The notes under the pieces were generated by a model. That model did no database searches, was not told the origin of the DNA, and was given only the letters and a program-made list of their open reading frames with translations. DNA of 64,000 nucleotides from Dokdonella_A sp963775445 (GTDB lineage Bacteria > Pseudomonadota > Gammaproteobacteria > Xanthomonadales > Rhodanobacteraceae). The stretch's first letter is position 1; each line of letters begins with the position of its first letter. The translations under genes and the position numbers were made by a program. Shown piece by piece: positions 9,588 through 18,512 of the stretch. The stretch spans positions 1,302,001-1,366,000 of the forward strand of contig CAVZIT010000004.1 of NCBI GenBank assembly GCA_963775445.1, given 5' to 3'.

Positions 9588-10124
9588 ATGTCGGATTCGT
9601 TGCGCGAACAATTGTTGAAGACCGGTCTCGGTGAGAGCCTGAAGCGTTCCGCCGAGACAAAGCGCAAGGCGCAAGCGAAGCGCCCGCGACCGCATTCGCT
9701 TGCAAAGAACGGCACGGGCGATAGTGATATCGATCTGGCCAAGGCGTACGCACTGCGCGCGCATATCGAGAACTCGGAACGACGCCGCCTGCAGCGTGAA
9801 GCCGAACAGCGCGCGCGGGAGAAGAAGGAGATTCGCGACAAACTGGTTCGATTGTTGAAGGATCAGCAGCTCAACCTGCCAGATGCCGAAATCGCACGTC
9901 ACTTCGAACACCGCGGAAAAATTCGGCGCATTTACGTGTGCACGAAACAATTGGCGAAGCTGAATGCCGGCGAGCTCGGCGTCGTGCAACTTGCCGGTCG
10001 TTATCTGTTGGTGCAACGCGATATCGCCATTGCCGCGCAGCAGTTGGCCCCGGATGTGCTGGCATTGCTGTGCGATCCGGAGGCAAGCGACCAGGACGAC
10101 GTGCCTTCCGATCTCGTGTGGTAA
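9588..10124 (+). CDS. DUF2058 family protein (YaiL-like)
   Basis: A 178-residue protein matching the DUF2058/YaiL family: the N-terminal SLREQLLKTGL followed by a Lys/Arg/Ala-rich helix (about 20-85), then a compact C-terminal domain with IRRIYV near residue 110. The family is described as nucleoid- or polynucleotide-associated, with no firm reaction known. It lies 11 bases after slyX, so the two are probably one transcript. The high basic content fits nucleic-acid binding. Confidence 0.8.
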   Translation: MSDSLREQLLKTGLGESLKRSAETKRKAQAKRPRPHSLAKNGTGDSDIDLAKAYALRAHIENSERRRLQREAEQRAREKKEIRDKLVRLLKDQQLNLPDAEIARHFEHRGKIRRIYVCTKQLAKLNAGELGVVQLAGRYLLVQRDIAIAAQQLAPDVLALLCDPEASDQDDVPSDLVW

Positions 10125-10223
10125 ACGGGCGAAACCCGTCATCCGCCGAACCAAATACGCATCTCGAAATGCAACGCATAAACGTGACGCCGGTCACGGG
10201 CGTCGACAGGCGCCCCTGATAAC

Positions 10224-11273
10224 GTGCTTTTCGTGAAGCCATTCCTACTTCTTGTCACCTCGATGGCTTTTGCAAGCGCGCTTTCCGCCGAGACGCTGCC
10301 GCGCTTCCCACCTCAGGCCGTTTGGTACACGGACGTCAGCGGCGCGCCCTTGCGCGCGAATTCGAGCCAGATGCTGCAATGGCTCGAACAGCAAGGTGGT
10401 TGGGGCACCAACGACGCCTCGCATCCGGATCGCTTCCAGATCGATTTCTCCCTCGTGTTATTGCACGCCGACCAGTCGGCGCCGACGGGATTGCTAGTGC
10501 AGCAGCCGGGCTACTATCTTCCCGATTGCGATGGCGTCCAACCGGTGCCACTTCCGATCGGTGGACGTATTGAGAGCAGCGGCGATTACACCTGCGATAT
10601 CGGCGATGAAGACTGCCACTTGCTGGTGCAACAGGGCGATACCTTGTTTGAATCGTACAACACGACGGTCGAAGCCGCAGGCGTGCTTTCGCTTTGCCTC
10701 GCCAAGTGGAATCTCGATGTGGTCTATCCGCCCGAAGGACGTGGCGATGGTTGCACCAGCGCCGATGCGGCGGGATTCCCGATCGCGCCGCTGCTCATAA
10801 ACGCAGACGAAGTCTCGGGTGCGATTGCCGATGGTGGGGATCTTGGCCACGCCATCCGATTCATCCTGCCCAATTCCCGAATGCGCTCCGACTACTACGT
10901 GCGGCCCGCAAGTCATCTCGGCGGACCGCGGAGCGACGATCCGCTGTCGATGCCGTACGGATCGCGTCTGCGCCTGAACGCGGGTTTTGATATCAGTGGT
11001 TTCAATCCCGCCGCGCAGGTCGTTCTGCGGACGCTCAAGAAATACGGCATGGTCCTCGCGGACGGCGGCAACGTGCCTCTCACAGCCGACGCCGACACGT
11101 ATACCGGCGCCAAATGGGACGACCTTGATTTCGACAGTCATTCGCTGTTCGGCGTGCGCCCGAGCGACTTCGAGATCGTCGATACCGGCCCGTTGATTCC
11201 GAATGACGATTGTGTGCGCAGCGATCCCGTTGCCCCGGATCCGATTTTCGCAGACGGTTTCGGCGATCAATAA
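10224..11273 (+). CDS. Secreted protein of unknown function with C-terminal IFADGF motif
   Basis: No family recognised. The frame starts with GTG at 10224 or 10233; the latter (V/M-KPFLLLVTSMAFASALSA) gives a neat signal peptide. The mature protein of about 330 residues has six to eight cysteines, including CDGVQP, TCDIGDEDCH and GDGCTS, suggesting disulphides in the periplasm or outside. It ends DPIFADGFGDQ, a tail close to that of the unrelated beta-helix protein at 28,691-30,370. It converges on the phaB gene with a 7-base overlap. No ribosome-binding site is obvious. Confidence 0.7.
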   Translation: MLFVKPFLLLVTSMAFASALSAETLPRFPPQAVWYTDVSGAPLRANSSQMLQWLEQQGGWGTNDASHPDRFQIDFSLVLLHADQSAPTGLLVQQPGYYLPDCDGVQPVPLPIGGRIESSGDYTCDIGDEDCHLLVQQGDTLFESYNTTVEAAGVLSLCLAKWNLDVVYPPEGRGDGCTSADAAGFPIAPLLINADEVSGAIADGGDLGHAIRFILPNSRMRSDYYVRPASHLGGPRSDDPLSMPYGSRLRLNAGFDISGFNPAAQVVLRTLKKYGMVLADGGNVPLTADADTYTGAKWDDLDFDSHSLFGVRPSDFEIVDTGPLIPNDDCVRSDPVAPDPIFADGFGDQ

Positions 11274-12016
11274 TCCATGAAGTACCCACCGTTCACCGGA
11301 ATATTGGCGCCGGTGATGAAGCCGGCGTCTTCCGCGGCGAGAAAATCCACGGCGCGCGCTATCTCGCGCGGCTCGCCGAGGCGTCCTACCGGAATCGAAG
11401 CGATGATCTGGTTGCGGATGTCTTCGGGGACCTTCATGACCAGCGCCGTCTTGCAGTAACCGGGCGATACGCTGTTTACGGTCACGCCTTTTTTTGCAGT
11501 CTCACGCGCCAGTGCCATGGTGAACCCGTGCATGCCCGCCTTTGCCGCACTGTAGTTCGTTTGCCCGAACTGGCCGGTCTGACCGTTGACCGAGGAGATG
11601 TTGATGATGCGGCCAAACCCGCGTGAGGTCATGCCTTCGACCACATGCCGGCACATGTTGAACACACCCTCGAGATTCACCTTGAGCACTTCACCCCATT
11701 GTTCGGGCGCCATCTTGCGCAGCGAGGTATCCCGCGTGATGCCCGCTGCATTGACCAGGATCGTGACCGGACCGTAAGTCGATTCGACGCGCTCGACGAG
11801 CTTGCCGCAATCGGCGTAGTCGCTCACGTCGAGCGGTTCGAAAGCGATGTCTTCTCCGAAATCCGCGGTCTCGGCGCGAAATTCGGCGATCCGCTCCTCA
11901 CGGCGGCCCAGATCCGCGGCGACCACCCGTTTGCCCGAACGCGCCAGCTGTTGACAGATCTCGGTGCCGAGTCCACCTATGCCGCCGGTGACTACGGCCA
12001 CGTGTTTGTTGCTCAT
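11267..12016 (-). CDS. phaB: Acetoacetyl-CoA reductase (first copy)
   Basis: Reduces acetoacetyl-CoA to (R)-3-hydroxybutyryl-CoA for polyhydroxybutyrate. It is a 249-residue short-chain dehydrogenase: TGGIGGLG cofactor loop at residues 10-17, NAAGITRD, catalytic Ser in NISSVNGQTGQFGQ, and Tyr/Lys in NYSAAKAGM. The VNGQxGQFGQ stretch separates PhaB from the fatty-acid enzyme FabG. It is last of three minus-strand PHB genes (phaB2, phaR, phaB1). A TTGTTGC/GCAACAA palindrome lies 45 bases upstream. No PHB synthase or thiolase gene is in the window. Confidence 0.88.
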   Translation of the reverse strand: MSNKHVAVVTGGIGGLGTEICQQLARSGKRVVAADLGRREERIAEFRAETADFGEDIAFEPLDVSDYADCGKLVERVESTYGPVTILVNAAGITRDTSLRKMAPEQWGEVLKVNLEGVFNMCRHVVEGMTSRGFGRIINISSVNGQTGQFGQTNYSAAKAGMHGFTMALARETAKKGVTVNSVSPGYCKTALVMKVPEDIRNQIIASIPVGRLGEPREIARAVDFLAAEDAGFITGANIPVNGGYFMDY

Positions 12017-12060
12017 GTGATCCCTTCCTCGTGCAGTGCGACACGCGATGCGGCGCCGTG

Positions 12061-12077
12061 TTGTTGCGTCGCAACAA
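12061..12077. promoter_or_regulatory. Palindrome upstream of phaB1, candidate PhaR operator
   Basis: TTGTTGC-GTC-GCAACAA is a perfect 7-base inverted repeat with a 3-base spacer, between the phaR stop and the phaB1 start. PhaR proteins are known to bind TGC/GCA-rich inverted repeats. A second, similar palindrome (TTGCTGC/GCAGCAA) lies upstream of phaR. The assignment is inferred. Confidence 0.5.
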
Positions 12078-12121
12078 ACCGTCGATGGTAAGAACCAGCG
12101 GGTCGGGTGTCAAACAGAAGT

Positions 12122-12622
12122 TCAGGGCTTGCCGGACTTCTTGGGCTTGGCGCTTCCGGAATTTCCCGCGCGGTCGCCGTTGGCCGCACCGGAGAGGAAA
12201 CCTTGCTGTAGTGAATTCCACAAATCGACATTGCGTTCGGTCAGGTCGTTCAGCATCGACCACGGCGTCTGGCCGAGCATGTTGTTGAGCTGGCTGCGGA
12301 ATTGCTGCTGCTGGTCAAGAAAGATCTGAAGGCTCTTTTCGAGATAGCTGCCCATGAAGCCCTGCAGCGAATCCCCGTAGAAACGAATGATCTGGGAAAG
12401 CAGATGCGTAGTGAACATCGGCTGCCCACGCTCCTCGTGCTCAGCGATGATCTGCAACAGCACCGAGCGCGAAAGGTCGGCCCCGGTCTTCGCGTCGCGC
12501 ACTTCGAACTCTTCACCATCCACGACCAGCTGGCGCACTTCCTCAAGCGTGATATAGCTCGAGATCTCGGTGTCGTAGAGTCGCCGATTCGGATATTTCT
12601 TGATGATGCGGACCTGTCCCAT
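12122..12622 (-). CDS. phaR: Polyhydroxyalkanoate synthesis repressor
   Basis: PhaR senses PHB granules and represses phasin and PHB genes. The protein has 166 residues. The N-terminal PHB/PHA accumulation regulator DNA-binding domain (residues 4-65, RIIKKYPNRRLYDTEISSYI) is followed by the PHB-binding helical repeat domain (MFTTHLLSQIIRFYGDSLQG, about 70-110) and a Gly/Ser/Lys-rich tail. It sits between two phaB genes on the same strand, with palindromes on both flanks that fit autoregulation. Confidence 0.93.
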   Translation of the reverse strand: MGQVRIIKKYPNRRLYDTEISSYITLEEVRQLVVDGEEFEVRDAKTGADLSRSVLLQIIAEHEERGQPMFTTHLLSQIIRFYGDSLQGFMGSYLEKSLQIFLDQQQQFRSQLNNMLGQTPWSMLNDLTERNVDLWNSLQQGFLSGAANGDRAGNSGSAKPKKSGKP

Positions 12623-12664
12623 CCGCTAACGCTAGCACGTCATGCGGCACCGCACCAGTTGGAA

Positions 12665-12678
12665 TTGCTGCGCAGCAA
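12665..12678. promoter_or_regulatory. Palindrome upstream of phaR, candidate autoregulatory operator
   Basis: TTGCTGC directly abuts its complement GCAGCAA, a perfect 14-base palindrome 43 bases before the phaR start. It contains CTGC and GCAG half-sites of the kind reported for PhaR in other proteobacteria. The rest of the 152-base gap (12,623-12,774) shows nothing else clear. Confidence 0.45.
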
Positions 12679-12774
12679 ACCTCGAGTCAGCCGCAGGTGC
12701 GTAGTCGCTGAAGCACTCCATCCGGGCGGGCACAATCCGCAATCTTCTGCCAAGCCCGGCAAGGCTAGCCGCGG

Positions 12775-13515
12775 TCACCAGCCCATGTAGTGGCCGCCGT
12801 TGATGGCAAGGTTGGCTCCTGTAATCCAGGCCGCCTGTTCGGCGCTAAGGAAACCCACCGCATAGGCAATCTCATCCGGGTCACCGAGGCGCCCGACCGG
12901 AATCTGGGCCACGATCTTGGCGCGCACCTCCTCGGGCACCGCCATCACCATCTCGGTGCCGACATAGCCTGGCGAAACGGTGTTGACCGTGATGCCGAAC
13001 TTGGCGTTTTCCTGCGCCAGGGAAATAGTGAAGCCATGCATGCCGGCCTTGGAGGCGGCGTAGTTGGCCTGCCCGTATTGTCCTTTCTGCCCGTTGATCG
13101 AGGATATCTGCACGATGCGGCCCCACTTACGGTCGCGCATACCCTCTATCAGTGGTCGCGTCACGTTGAAGCAGGAATTGAGGTTGGTGTTGATGACTTC
13201 CTGCCACTGCATGGCGCTCATCTTGTGAAAGGTCGTGTCACGTGTGATGCCGGCATTGTTGATGAGAATATCGATCGGCCCGATCTGCTGTTCCACGTCG
13301 CGGACCATCGACTCGGCTGCGGAGGTGTCAGCGACATCACCGGCGCAAATCGCGAATTCGAACCCGGCATCGCGTTGCGCACGTTGCCAGGTCTTGGCCC
13401 GCGTCTCATCGCGATAGTTGGTCGCAACCTTGTGTCCGAGGCTGGCAAGGTGCCGGCAGATGGCCGTGCCGATTCCGCCGGTGCCGCCAGTAACAAGAGC
13501 CACGCGTGCCGTCAT
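12775..13515 (-). CDS. phaB: Acetoacetyl-CoA reductase (second copy)
   Basis: A 246-residue paralogue of the reductase at 11,267. The cofactor loop is TGGTGGIG; the catalytic residues are in QISSINGQKGQYGQANYAASKAGM (Ser, Tyr and Lys, read across the two halves), with NNAGITRDTTFHKM before them. I chose the ATG at 13515 (MTARVALVTGGTGG), with GGAGG just upstream; an open frame further upstream adds 29 residues with no family match. Two reductases around phaR suggest duplication or different cofactor preference. Confidence 0.88.
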   Translation of the reverse strand: MTARVALVTGGTGGIGTAICRHLASLGHKVATNYRDETRAKTWQRAQRDAGFEFAICAGDVADTSAAESMVRDVEQQIGPIDILINNAGITRDTTFHKMSAMQWQEVINTNLNSCFNVTRPLIEGMRDRKWGRIVQISSINGQKGQYGQANYAASKAGMHGFTISLAQENAKFGITVNTVSPGYVGTEMVMAVPEEVRAKIVAQIPVGRLGDPDEIAYAVGFLSAEQAAWITGANLAINGGHYMGW

Positions 13516-13698
13516 GGGAACCTCCGCAAAGAAATGAGCATCAATAAACAGGATGATGCATTCGACATTGTGCCTGTACGCTGAGCAAATTGCCTTGCGC
13601 ACTGCGGCATCCTCGCGGCGCGAGCCTTGAATCGCGGCATCTCGCCCCTAGAGAGTTGCTTGGCCGCTGTCGTGCAGTTGCGTAACCGGAGAAAAACC

Positions 13699-14574
13699 AT
13701 GCGTCGCGTAGTCCTGTTCATCGCCACGAATCTCGCCGTCATGCTGCTGCTGACGATCGTCGTCAAGCTGACCGGCATCGACGTGTCGACTTACAGTCGC
13801 GGCCGGTTAAATTTCACCGGGCTGATCGTTCTGGCCGCGGTGATCGGGTTCGGTGGATCATTCATTTCGCTGGCCATGTCCAAATGGATCGCCGTGCATT
13901 CGGTTGGTGCGCAGGTGATTCATCAGCCTTCCAATTCCGAGGAGGCGTGGCTCGTTGCAACCATCAAGCGGCTTGCAACGAGTGCCGGCATCGGCATGCC
14001 CGAAGTGGCGGTTTACGATGCACCCGATCTGAACGCTTTTGCGACCGGCATGAATCGCAACCATGCGCTGGTGGCAGTCAGCACGGGCTTGTTGCGAGGC
14101 ATGGACCGCGCGCAGGTCGAAGCAGTGCTTGGACACGAGATAACCCATGTCGCCAATGGCGACATGGTGACAATGGCCCTGATCCAGGGCGTGCTCAACA
14201 CCTTCGTGATTTTCCTCGCACGCGTCATCGGCTCTGTCGTCGACAGGGCGATCAGCGGGAACCGCGATGGTGGCGGCCTTGCATATTTCGCCATCGTGAT
14301 CGTGCTGCAGATCGTACTCGGCCTGCTGGCGTCACTCATTGTGATGGCTTTCTCCCGCTGGCGCGAATTTCGTGCCGATGCCGGCGGCGCCGGACTGGCC
14401 GGACGCGATTCCATGATTTCGGCGCTGCAGCGGCTGGCCGCCAATCACGGCGAAAACAGCCTGCCCAACGCGATCAAGGCGTTTGCCATTTCCGATGAGC
14501 GCGGGTTCGCCCGCTTGTGGATGAGCCACCCGCCGATTGAACAGCGCATTGCCGCGTTGCGCGGCGCGAATTGA
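13699..14574 (+). CDS. htpX: Membrane zinc metalloprotease HtpX
   Basis: Inner-membrane quality-control protease that degrades misfolded membrane proteins with FtsH. It has 291 residues. Two transmembrane helices lie near residues 5-25 and 35-58, and two more near 155-215. The zinc site is HEITH (His146, Glu147, His150), with the third ligand expected in the REFRADAGG region near residue 225. The start at 13699 (MRRVVLFIATNLAVML) fits family N-termini and has GGAG upstream. A 24-residue upstream extension is possible but unlike the family. Confidence 0.94.
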   Translation: MRRVVLFIATNLAVMLLLTIVVKLTGIDVSTYSRGRLNFTGLIVLAAVIGFGGSFISLAMSKWIAVHSVGAQVIHQPSNSEEAWLVATIKRLATSAGIGMPEVAVYDAPDLNAFATGMNRNHALVAVSTGLLRGMDRAQVEAVLGHEITHVANGDMVTMALIQGVLNTFVIFLARVIGSVVDRAISGNRDGGGLAYFAIVIVLQIVLGLLASLIVMAFSRWREFRADAGGAGLAGRDSMISALQRLAANHGENSLPNAIKAFAISDERGFARLWMSHPPIEQRIAALRGAN

Positions 14575-14592
14575 CGCATCGACCGCGAGGAT

Positions 14593-16671
14593 TCAGCCGG
14601 TCACGGATTCGTGCGTCATGATCTTTTCCGGCTCCTGCAGGAAATTGCCCTGCACGAAATTGACGCCGCAGGAGAACAATACCGACATGCTCGCTGCGTC
14701 CTCGACGAATTCGGCGATGGTGAGCTTGCCGGTACGATGAGCCTGCTCGCAAATGCTTTTCACGCGCTGCTGGTTTTCGCTGTTCCTCGATAGATCGATC
14801 ATGAAATTGCGATCGATCTTCAAGTAATGCGCCGGGATGTGCTTGAGCAACTGAAATGAATTGAGGCCGGAACCGAATTGCTCCAATGCGAAGCTGCAAC
14901 GAAGTTGTTCGAGTCCCTTGACGAACGCTCGCGCCGGTTTGAGGTGCGTGACCACTTTGCTCTCGGGCATTTCGAACACCAGGGCGTCTCCGCGTTGCCG
15001 TGTGCGCTGCAGTTGCTGGGCGATCCACGGGAGCAGGGTTTCATCGGCAATGGATTCGGCTGAGAGCTTGACGAAAAACGATGTCTTGTGTCCGGCATGT
15101 TCGCGTTCGGCCAGTGCGTGGATCGCATGGGTGATGACCCATCGGTCGATCGCCGGCATCAGGCCGTGTTGTTCGGCGATCGGCAGGAAGTAGGAGGGCA
15201 GGATTTCCTCCTTGGGACCCTTCATTCGCAGCAGGATTTCGTAAAACTCCCCCTTGGCGCCATGCAGGCTGATGATTGGCTGGAAATACAGCAGGAAGCC
15301 GTCGTTCTCGAGGGCCTCCTCGATGAGATCTATCCAGTGGCGATCACGTTCGGCTGCGGCCTTGTCCTGTGCCGCGGGGTCGAACAGCTTGATGCGGTTG
15401 CCGCCTCCCAACTGCGCATCACGCAAGGAAGCCTGCGCCTGGTCGAGTACCGCACCGGCGGTCGCATTCTTCTCGCCAATCAGGACTCCGCCGATGCTGA
15501 CGGTCATGCTGATCGACTGTGTGCCGGCCTCGAAGATTCGTTCCTCGAATGCTTTGCGCAGGTTTTCACCGAGCTGTCGGGTTTCATCGGCAGTCCGGGT
15601 TGCGAGCAGAATGCCGAAGCTGTGATCGGCGAGGCGTCCCGCCACATCCGCCTCGCCGAGCTGGTTACGCAAAAGCGTTGCCACGTCGCCGAGCAGCAGA
15701 TCGGTGTTGCCGAGTCCGACCGTATCAAGCACTTGCTGGAAGTTGTCCGGTTCCAGCAATAACATGGCCTGGTCGTTCTTGCCGGCCGCCGCGGCCCCGA
15801 TGATCCGCTCTAGAGCGGTGATCGTGTATTGGCGGTTGTAGAGCTCTGTAACCAGATCGCGCGAGCGCAGCGCGTCGATTTCGTCGGCCAGAGCCGGGTC
15901 CGCGAGTTGCTGGTGGAATGTGATCTGGTGGCAGCGTTCGCCCTCGTACCCGGCTTCCGCAAATTCCATGATGGCGTCGAACGTCGATCCGTCCTCACGT
16001 TGAGCCTTCAGCTGCAGGCGAATCGGTGGTGGCTCGCCGCGTGACAGACGTTTGAGGAGTTTCTTGAAATCGCTGGCATCGTCCGGTGCAACCATGTCCA
16101 AGATCGACATGCCTTCGACTTCCTGGAAATCGTCGTAGCCGAACATTTCCAGGTAGGCCTTGTTCGCGCGCACATGCATGCCCTCGTGCACGTAGGCGAT
16201 CGGTTCGCCGGATGAATCCAGCAGGGATTCGCAACGACGCTCGGTCTCGCGCAACGCGGCCTCGAGGCGACGCACGTTGCGGCGGTTGACGAGGGCATCG
16301 AACTCTCGCCGCACGATCATCTCGGTGTGTTCGGGGCGATTGCGCAGCGCCACTGCAATCGCACCCTCGCGACACGCAACAACCAGCGCGTCTTCGTCCA
16401 GTTGGCGTGCGTGCGCGATCAGCGCGATGTCCTTGCCGGTGCCATTCGCGAGTGCCGCGACCTGCCGCACGCCGATTTCGCGGCAGTCGAGATCGATCAG
16501 GATCAGGTCCGGTACCTGCTGGTCGAGCAGGGCTGCCAGTTCGGCTTCATTGCCTGCCCTGCTCGGGCGCACGGCGATTCCCGCGTTGCGCAGCGTGCTG
16601 ATTACGTTCTCGGCATCCTCGGGCGAGTCTTCCACGAGGGCCAGCTTGATGACGTTGTCGGCTCGGCTCAT
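14593..16671 (-). CDS. fimX: FimX-like c-di-GMP receptor (REC-PAS-GGDEF-EAL, degenerate)
   Basis: The protein has 692 residues, nearly the length of FimX, which controls type IV pilus assembly and twitching. Domains in order are a receiver-like domain (about 8-125), PAS (about 150-265), GGDEF (about 285-430) and EAL (about 440-690). The GGDEF site reads GRLADHSF and the EAL site EILLRM. The loop that is normally DDFGTG reads EQFGSG. Catalysis is therefore unlikely for both activities, while c-di-GMP binding is plausible. The ATG at 16671 (MSRADNVIKLALVEDS) begins the receiver fold; an upstream extension of 74 residues overlaps epmB and is rejected. Partners PilZ and PilB are not nearby. Confidence 0.82.
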   Translation of the reverse strand: MSRADNVIKLALVEDSPEDAENVISTLRNAGIAVRPSRAGNEAELAALLDQQVPDLILIDLDCREIGVRQVAALANGTGKDIALIAHARQLDEDALVVACREGAIAVALRNRPEHTEMIVRREFDALVNRRNVRRLEAALRETERRCESLLDSSGEPIAYVHEGMHVRANKAYLEMFGYDDFQEVEGMSILDMVAPDDASDFKKLLKRLSRGEPPPIRLQLKAQREDGSTFDAIMEFAEAGYEGERCHQITFHQQLADPALADEIDALRSRDLVTELYNRQYTITALERIIGAAAAGKNDQAMLLLEPDNFQQVLDTVGLGNTDLLLGDVATLLRNQLGEADVAGRLADHSFGILLATRTADETRQLGENLRKAFEERIFEAGTQSISMTVSIGGVLIGEKNATAGAVLDQAQASLRDAQLGGGNRIKLFDPAAQDKAAAERDRHWIDLIEEALENDGFLLYFQPIISLHGAKGEFYEILLRMKGPKEEILPSYFLPIAEQHGLMPAIDRWVITHAIHALAEREHAGHKTSFFVKLSAESIADETLLPWIAQQLQRTRQRGDALVFEMPESKVVTHLKPARAFVKGLEQLRCSFALEQFGSGLNSFQLLKHIPAHYLKIDRNFMIDLSRNSENQQRVKSICEQAHRTGKLTIAEFVEDAASMSVLFSCGVNFVQGNFLQEPEKIMTHESVTG

Positions 16672-16801
16672 GGATTGATCACGTGCAAGATCGTCCTTTT
16701 CACGGGGTGTCGTCGCCGCTCTGGATCGATGGGCGAGGCGCTGGCTTCTCGCGCACGGCTCGGTTGTACCGGATTCGACCGCTCTTTGCCATGGCGATGC
16801 G

Positions 16802-17809
16802 TCACAAAAGCGGTGTCTTGCTGGCAGCACCAGCAATTTCCCGCACCAATCGCGGAACCAGATAGCCCGGCAGGATGGTGCGAATCGCTTCAATCAGCGC
16901 CACGGCCGCATCGTCGGTCACCTCGAAATGAGCAGCGCCGCGAACCCGGTCCAGCTGGTGCAGGTAATACGGGAGGACGCCGCATTCGAACAGGCGTTCC
17001 GAAAGATCGGCAAGGGCCTTCACCGAGTCGTTGACACCTCGCAGCAAGACGGCCTGATTGAGCAAGGTCGCGCCGGAATCGTGCAGCGCGGCACAGGCAT
17101 TTTCGACCGACCAATCGAGTTCATTCGCGTGATTGGCATGCAGGACGACGACGCACTTCCATGGCAGCGAGGCGATCCAGTCGAGCAAACGATCATCCAC
17201 GCGTTCGGGCAGAACGACAGGCAGGCGCGTGTGAATGCGCAGGCGGCGAAGATGGGGGATGGATCGCGCGGCATCGGTGAGGGAGGCGAGTTTGCTGGTG
17301 GAGAGCGATAACGGGTCGCCGCCGGAAAGGATCACCTCTTGTATCGACGCATCATGCTGCAGGCATTGCAGAGCCGAGTCCCACTGACCGTATGCCGCAG
17401 TCTGCTCGGCATACGGGAAATGCCGCCGAAAACAATAGCGGCAATGGACAGCGCATGCCCCCGTCGCAATCAACAATGCGCGGCCGGCATATTTTTGCAA
17501 CACGCCCATGCCCGCACTCGCGACGAGATCGCCCACCGGATCGAGGGAATCCCCGGCTGCGGCATCGAGTTCGGCCTGCCGCGGCAGAACCTGCAACAAG
17601 AGCGGATCGTTTGCATCGCCTTTGCGCATGCGCGCGATGAAGCCGCGCGGCACGCGCAGCGGAAATCCGGTGTCTGCGGGAGAAAGCAGCGAATGCAGCT
17701 GCTCCTCAAGCCCGACCAGACGCAGCAGTTCTACAGGATCGCAAACCGCCTCTCGCCACAGTTTTTGCCAGCGAGGTAGCTGCGCCTCCATGGAGTTAAC
17801 CGCTATCAT
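16802..17809 (-). CDS. epmB: EF-P beta-lysylation enzyme (lysine 2,3-aminomutase-like)
   Basis: Radical-SAM, PLP-dependent enzyme that turns lysine into (R)-beta-lysine, which EpmA attaches to EF-P. It has 335 residues. The cluster motif C-x3-C-x2-C is Cys119, Cys123, Cys126 (CAVHCRYCFRRHFPYAE). ILSGGDPL, RRLRIHTRLPVV and the C-terminal LPYYLHQLDRVRGAAHF match EpmB. It diverges from efp, its eventual target, across a 125-base gap. The N-terminus could also start at 17791. The ligase EpmA is not in the window. Confidence 0.93.
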   Translation of the reverse strand: MIAVNSMEAQLPRWQKLWREAVCDPVELLRLVGLEEQLHSLLSPADTGFPLRVPRGFIARMRKGDANDPLLLQVLPRQAELDAAAGDSLDPVGDLVASAGMGVLQKYAGRALLIATGACAVHCRYCFRRHFPYAEQTAAYGQWDSALQCLQHDASIQEVILSGGDPLSLSTSKLASLTDAARSIPHLRRLRIHTRLPVVLPERVDDRLLDWIASLPWKCVVVLHANHANELDWSVENACAALHDSGATLLNQAVLLRGVNDSVKALADLSERLFECGVLPYYLHQLDRVRGAAHFEVTDDAAVALIEAIRTILPGYLVPRLVREIAGAASKTPLL

Positions 17810-17934
17810 GATGGCTCCGGATCAGGGATCCTGTTCATTCGGTAAAGGTTTCCGTCACCATCCGTCGGGACCGCGTTTCGCCGGTCCACCATCCTCCAGC
17901 CGCCGTTGCAGCGGCATTTCGTCAGGAGCGCCGC

Positions 17935-18501
17935 ATGGCAAGTCATGGCATGAACGATGTCAAGAATGGGTTGAAGATCATCGTGGATGGAGCTCCGTGC
18001 ACGATTGTCGATACCGACTTTATCAAGCCCGGCAAGGGCCAGGCTTTCACGCGCGTCAAATACCGCAATCTGAAGAACGGTCGCACGGTCGAGATGACCA
18101 TGAAATCGACCGATTCGGTCGAGGGCGCCGATGTCGTGGACACCGACATGGAGTTCCTCTATTCGGATGGAGAATTCTGGCATTTCATGCATCCGGATAC
18201 GCATGAGCAGATCGCTGCCGACAGCGCCTCCGTCGCCGATGCGGCCAAATGGCTCAAGGGCAATGAACACGTGATCGTCACCCTTTGGAATGGCGCGCCG
18301 CTGACGGTCGCACCGCCGAATTTCGTCGAACTTGAGATTACCGAAACCGATCCTGGCGTCAGAGGCGACACCTCGGGCGGCGGCGGCAAACCCGCCACGC
18401 TCGAAACCGGCGCAGTCGTGCGAGTGCCGTTGTTCGTCAACCAGAACGAGATCATCAAGGTCGACACGCGCACCGGCGAGTACGTGTCGCGGGTGAAATA
18501 G
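17935..18501 (+). CDS. efp: Elongation factor P
   Basis: Rescues ribosomes stalled at polyproline. It has 188 residues, the normal length, with three beta-barrel domains. The modification site is Lys34 in FIKPGKGQAF, the lysine that receives (R)-beta-lysine. The domain-III signature and the ending DTRTGEYVSRVK match EF-P. An AGGAG ribosome-binding site precedes the ATG at 17935. Lys34 together with divergent epmB supports the EpmAB modification route rather than the EarP route, which uses arginine. Confidence 0.97.
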   Translation: MASHGMNDVKNGLKIIVDGAPCTIVDTDFIKPGKGQAFTRVKYRNLKNGRTVEMTMKSTDSVEGADVVDTDMEFLYSDGEFWHFMHPDTHEQIAADSASVADAAKWLKGNEHVIVTLWNGAPLTVAPPNFVELEITETDPGVRGDTSGGGGKPATLETGAVVRVPLFVNQNEIIKVDTRTGEYVSRVK

Positions 18502-18512
18502 CGATTTCCACC

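Noticed and set aside
16671..16893. Longer N-terminus for the FimX-like protein
   Set aside because: The 74 extra residues overlap the coding end of epmB and precede a clear receiver-domain start.
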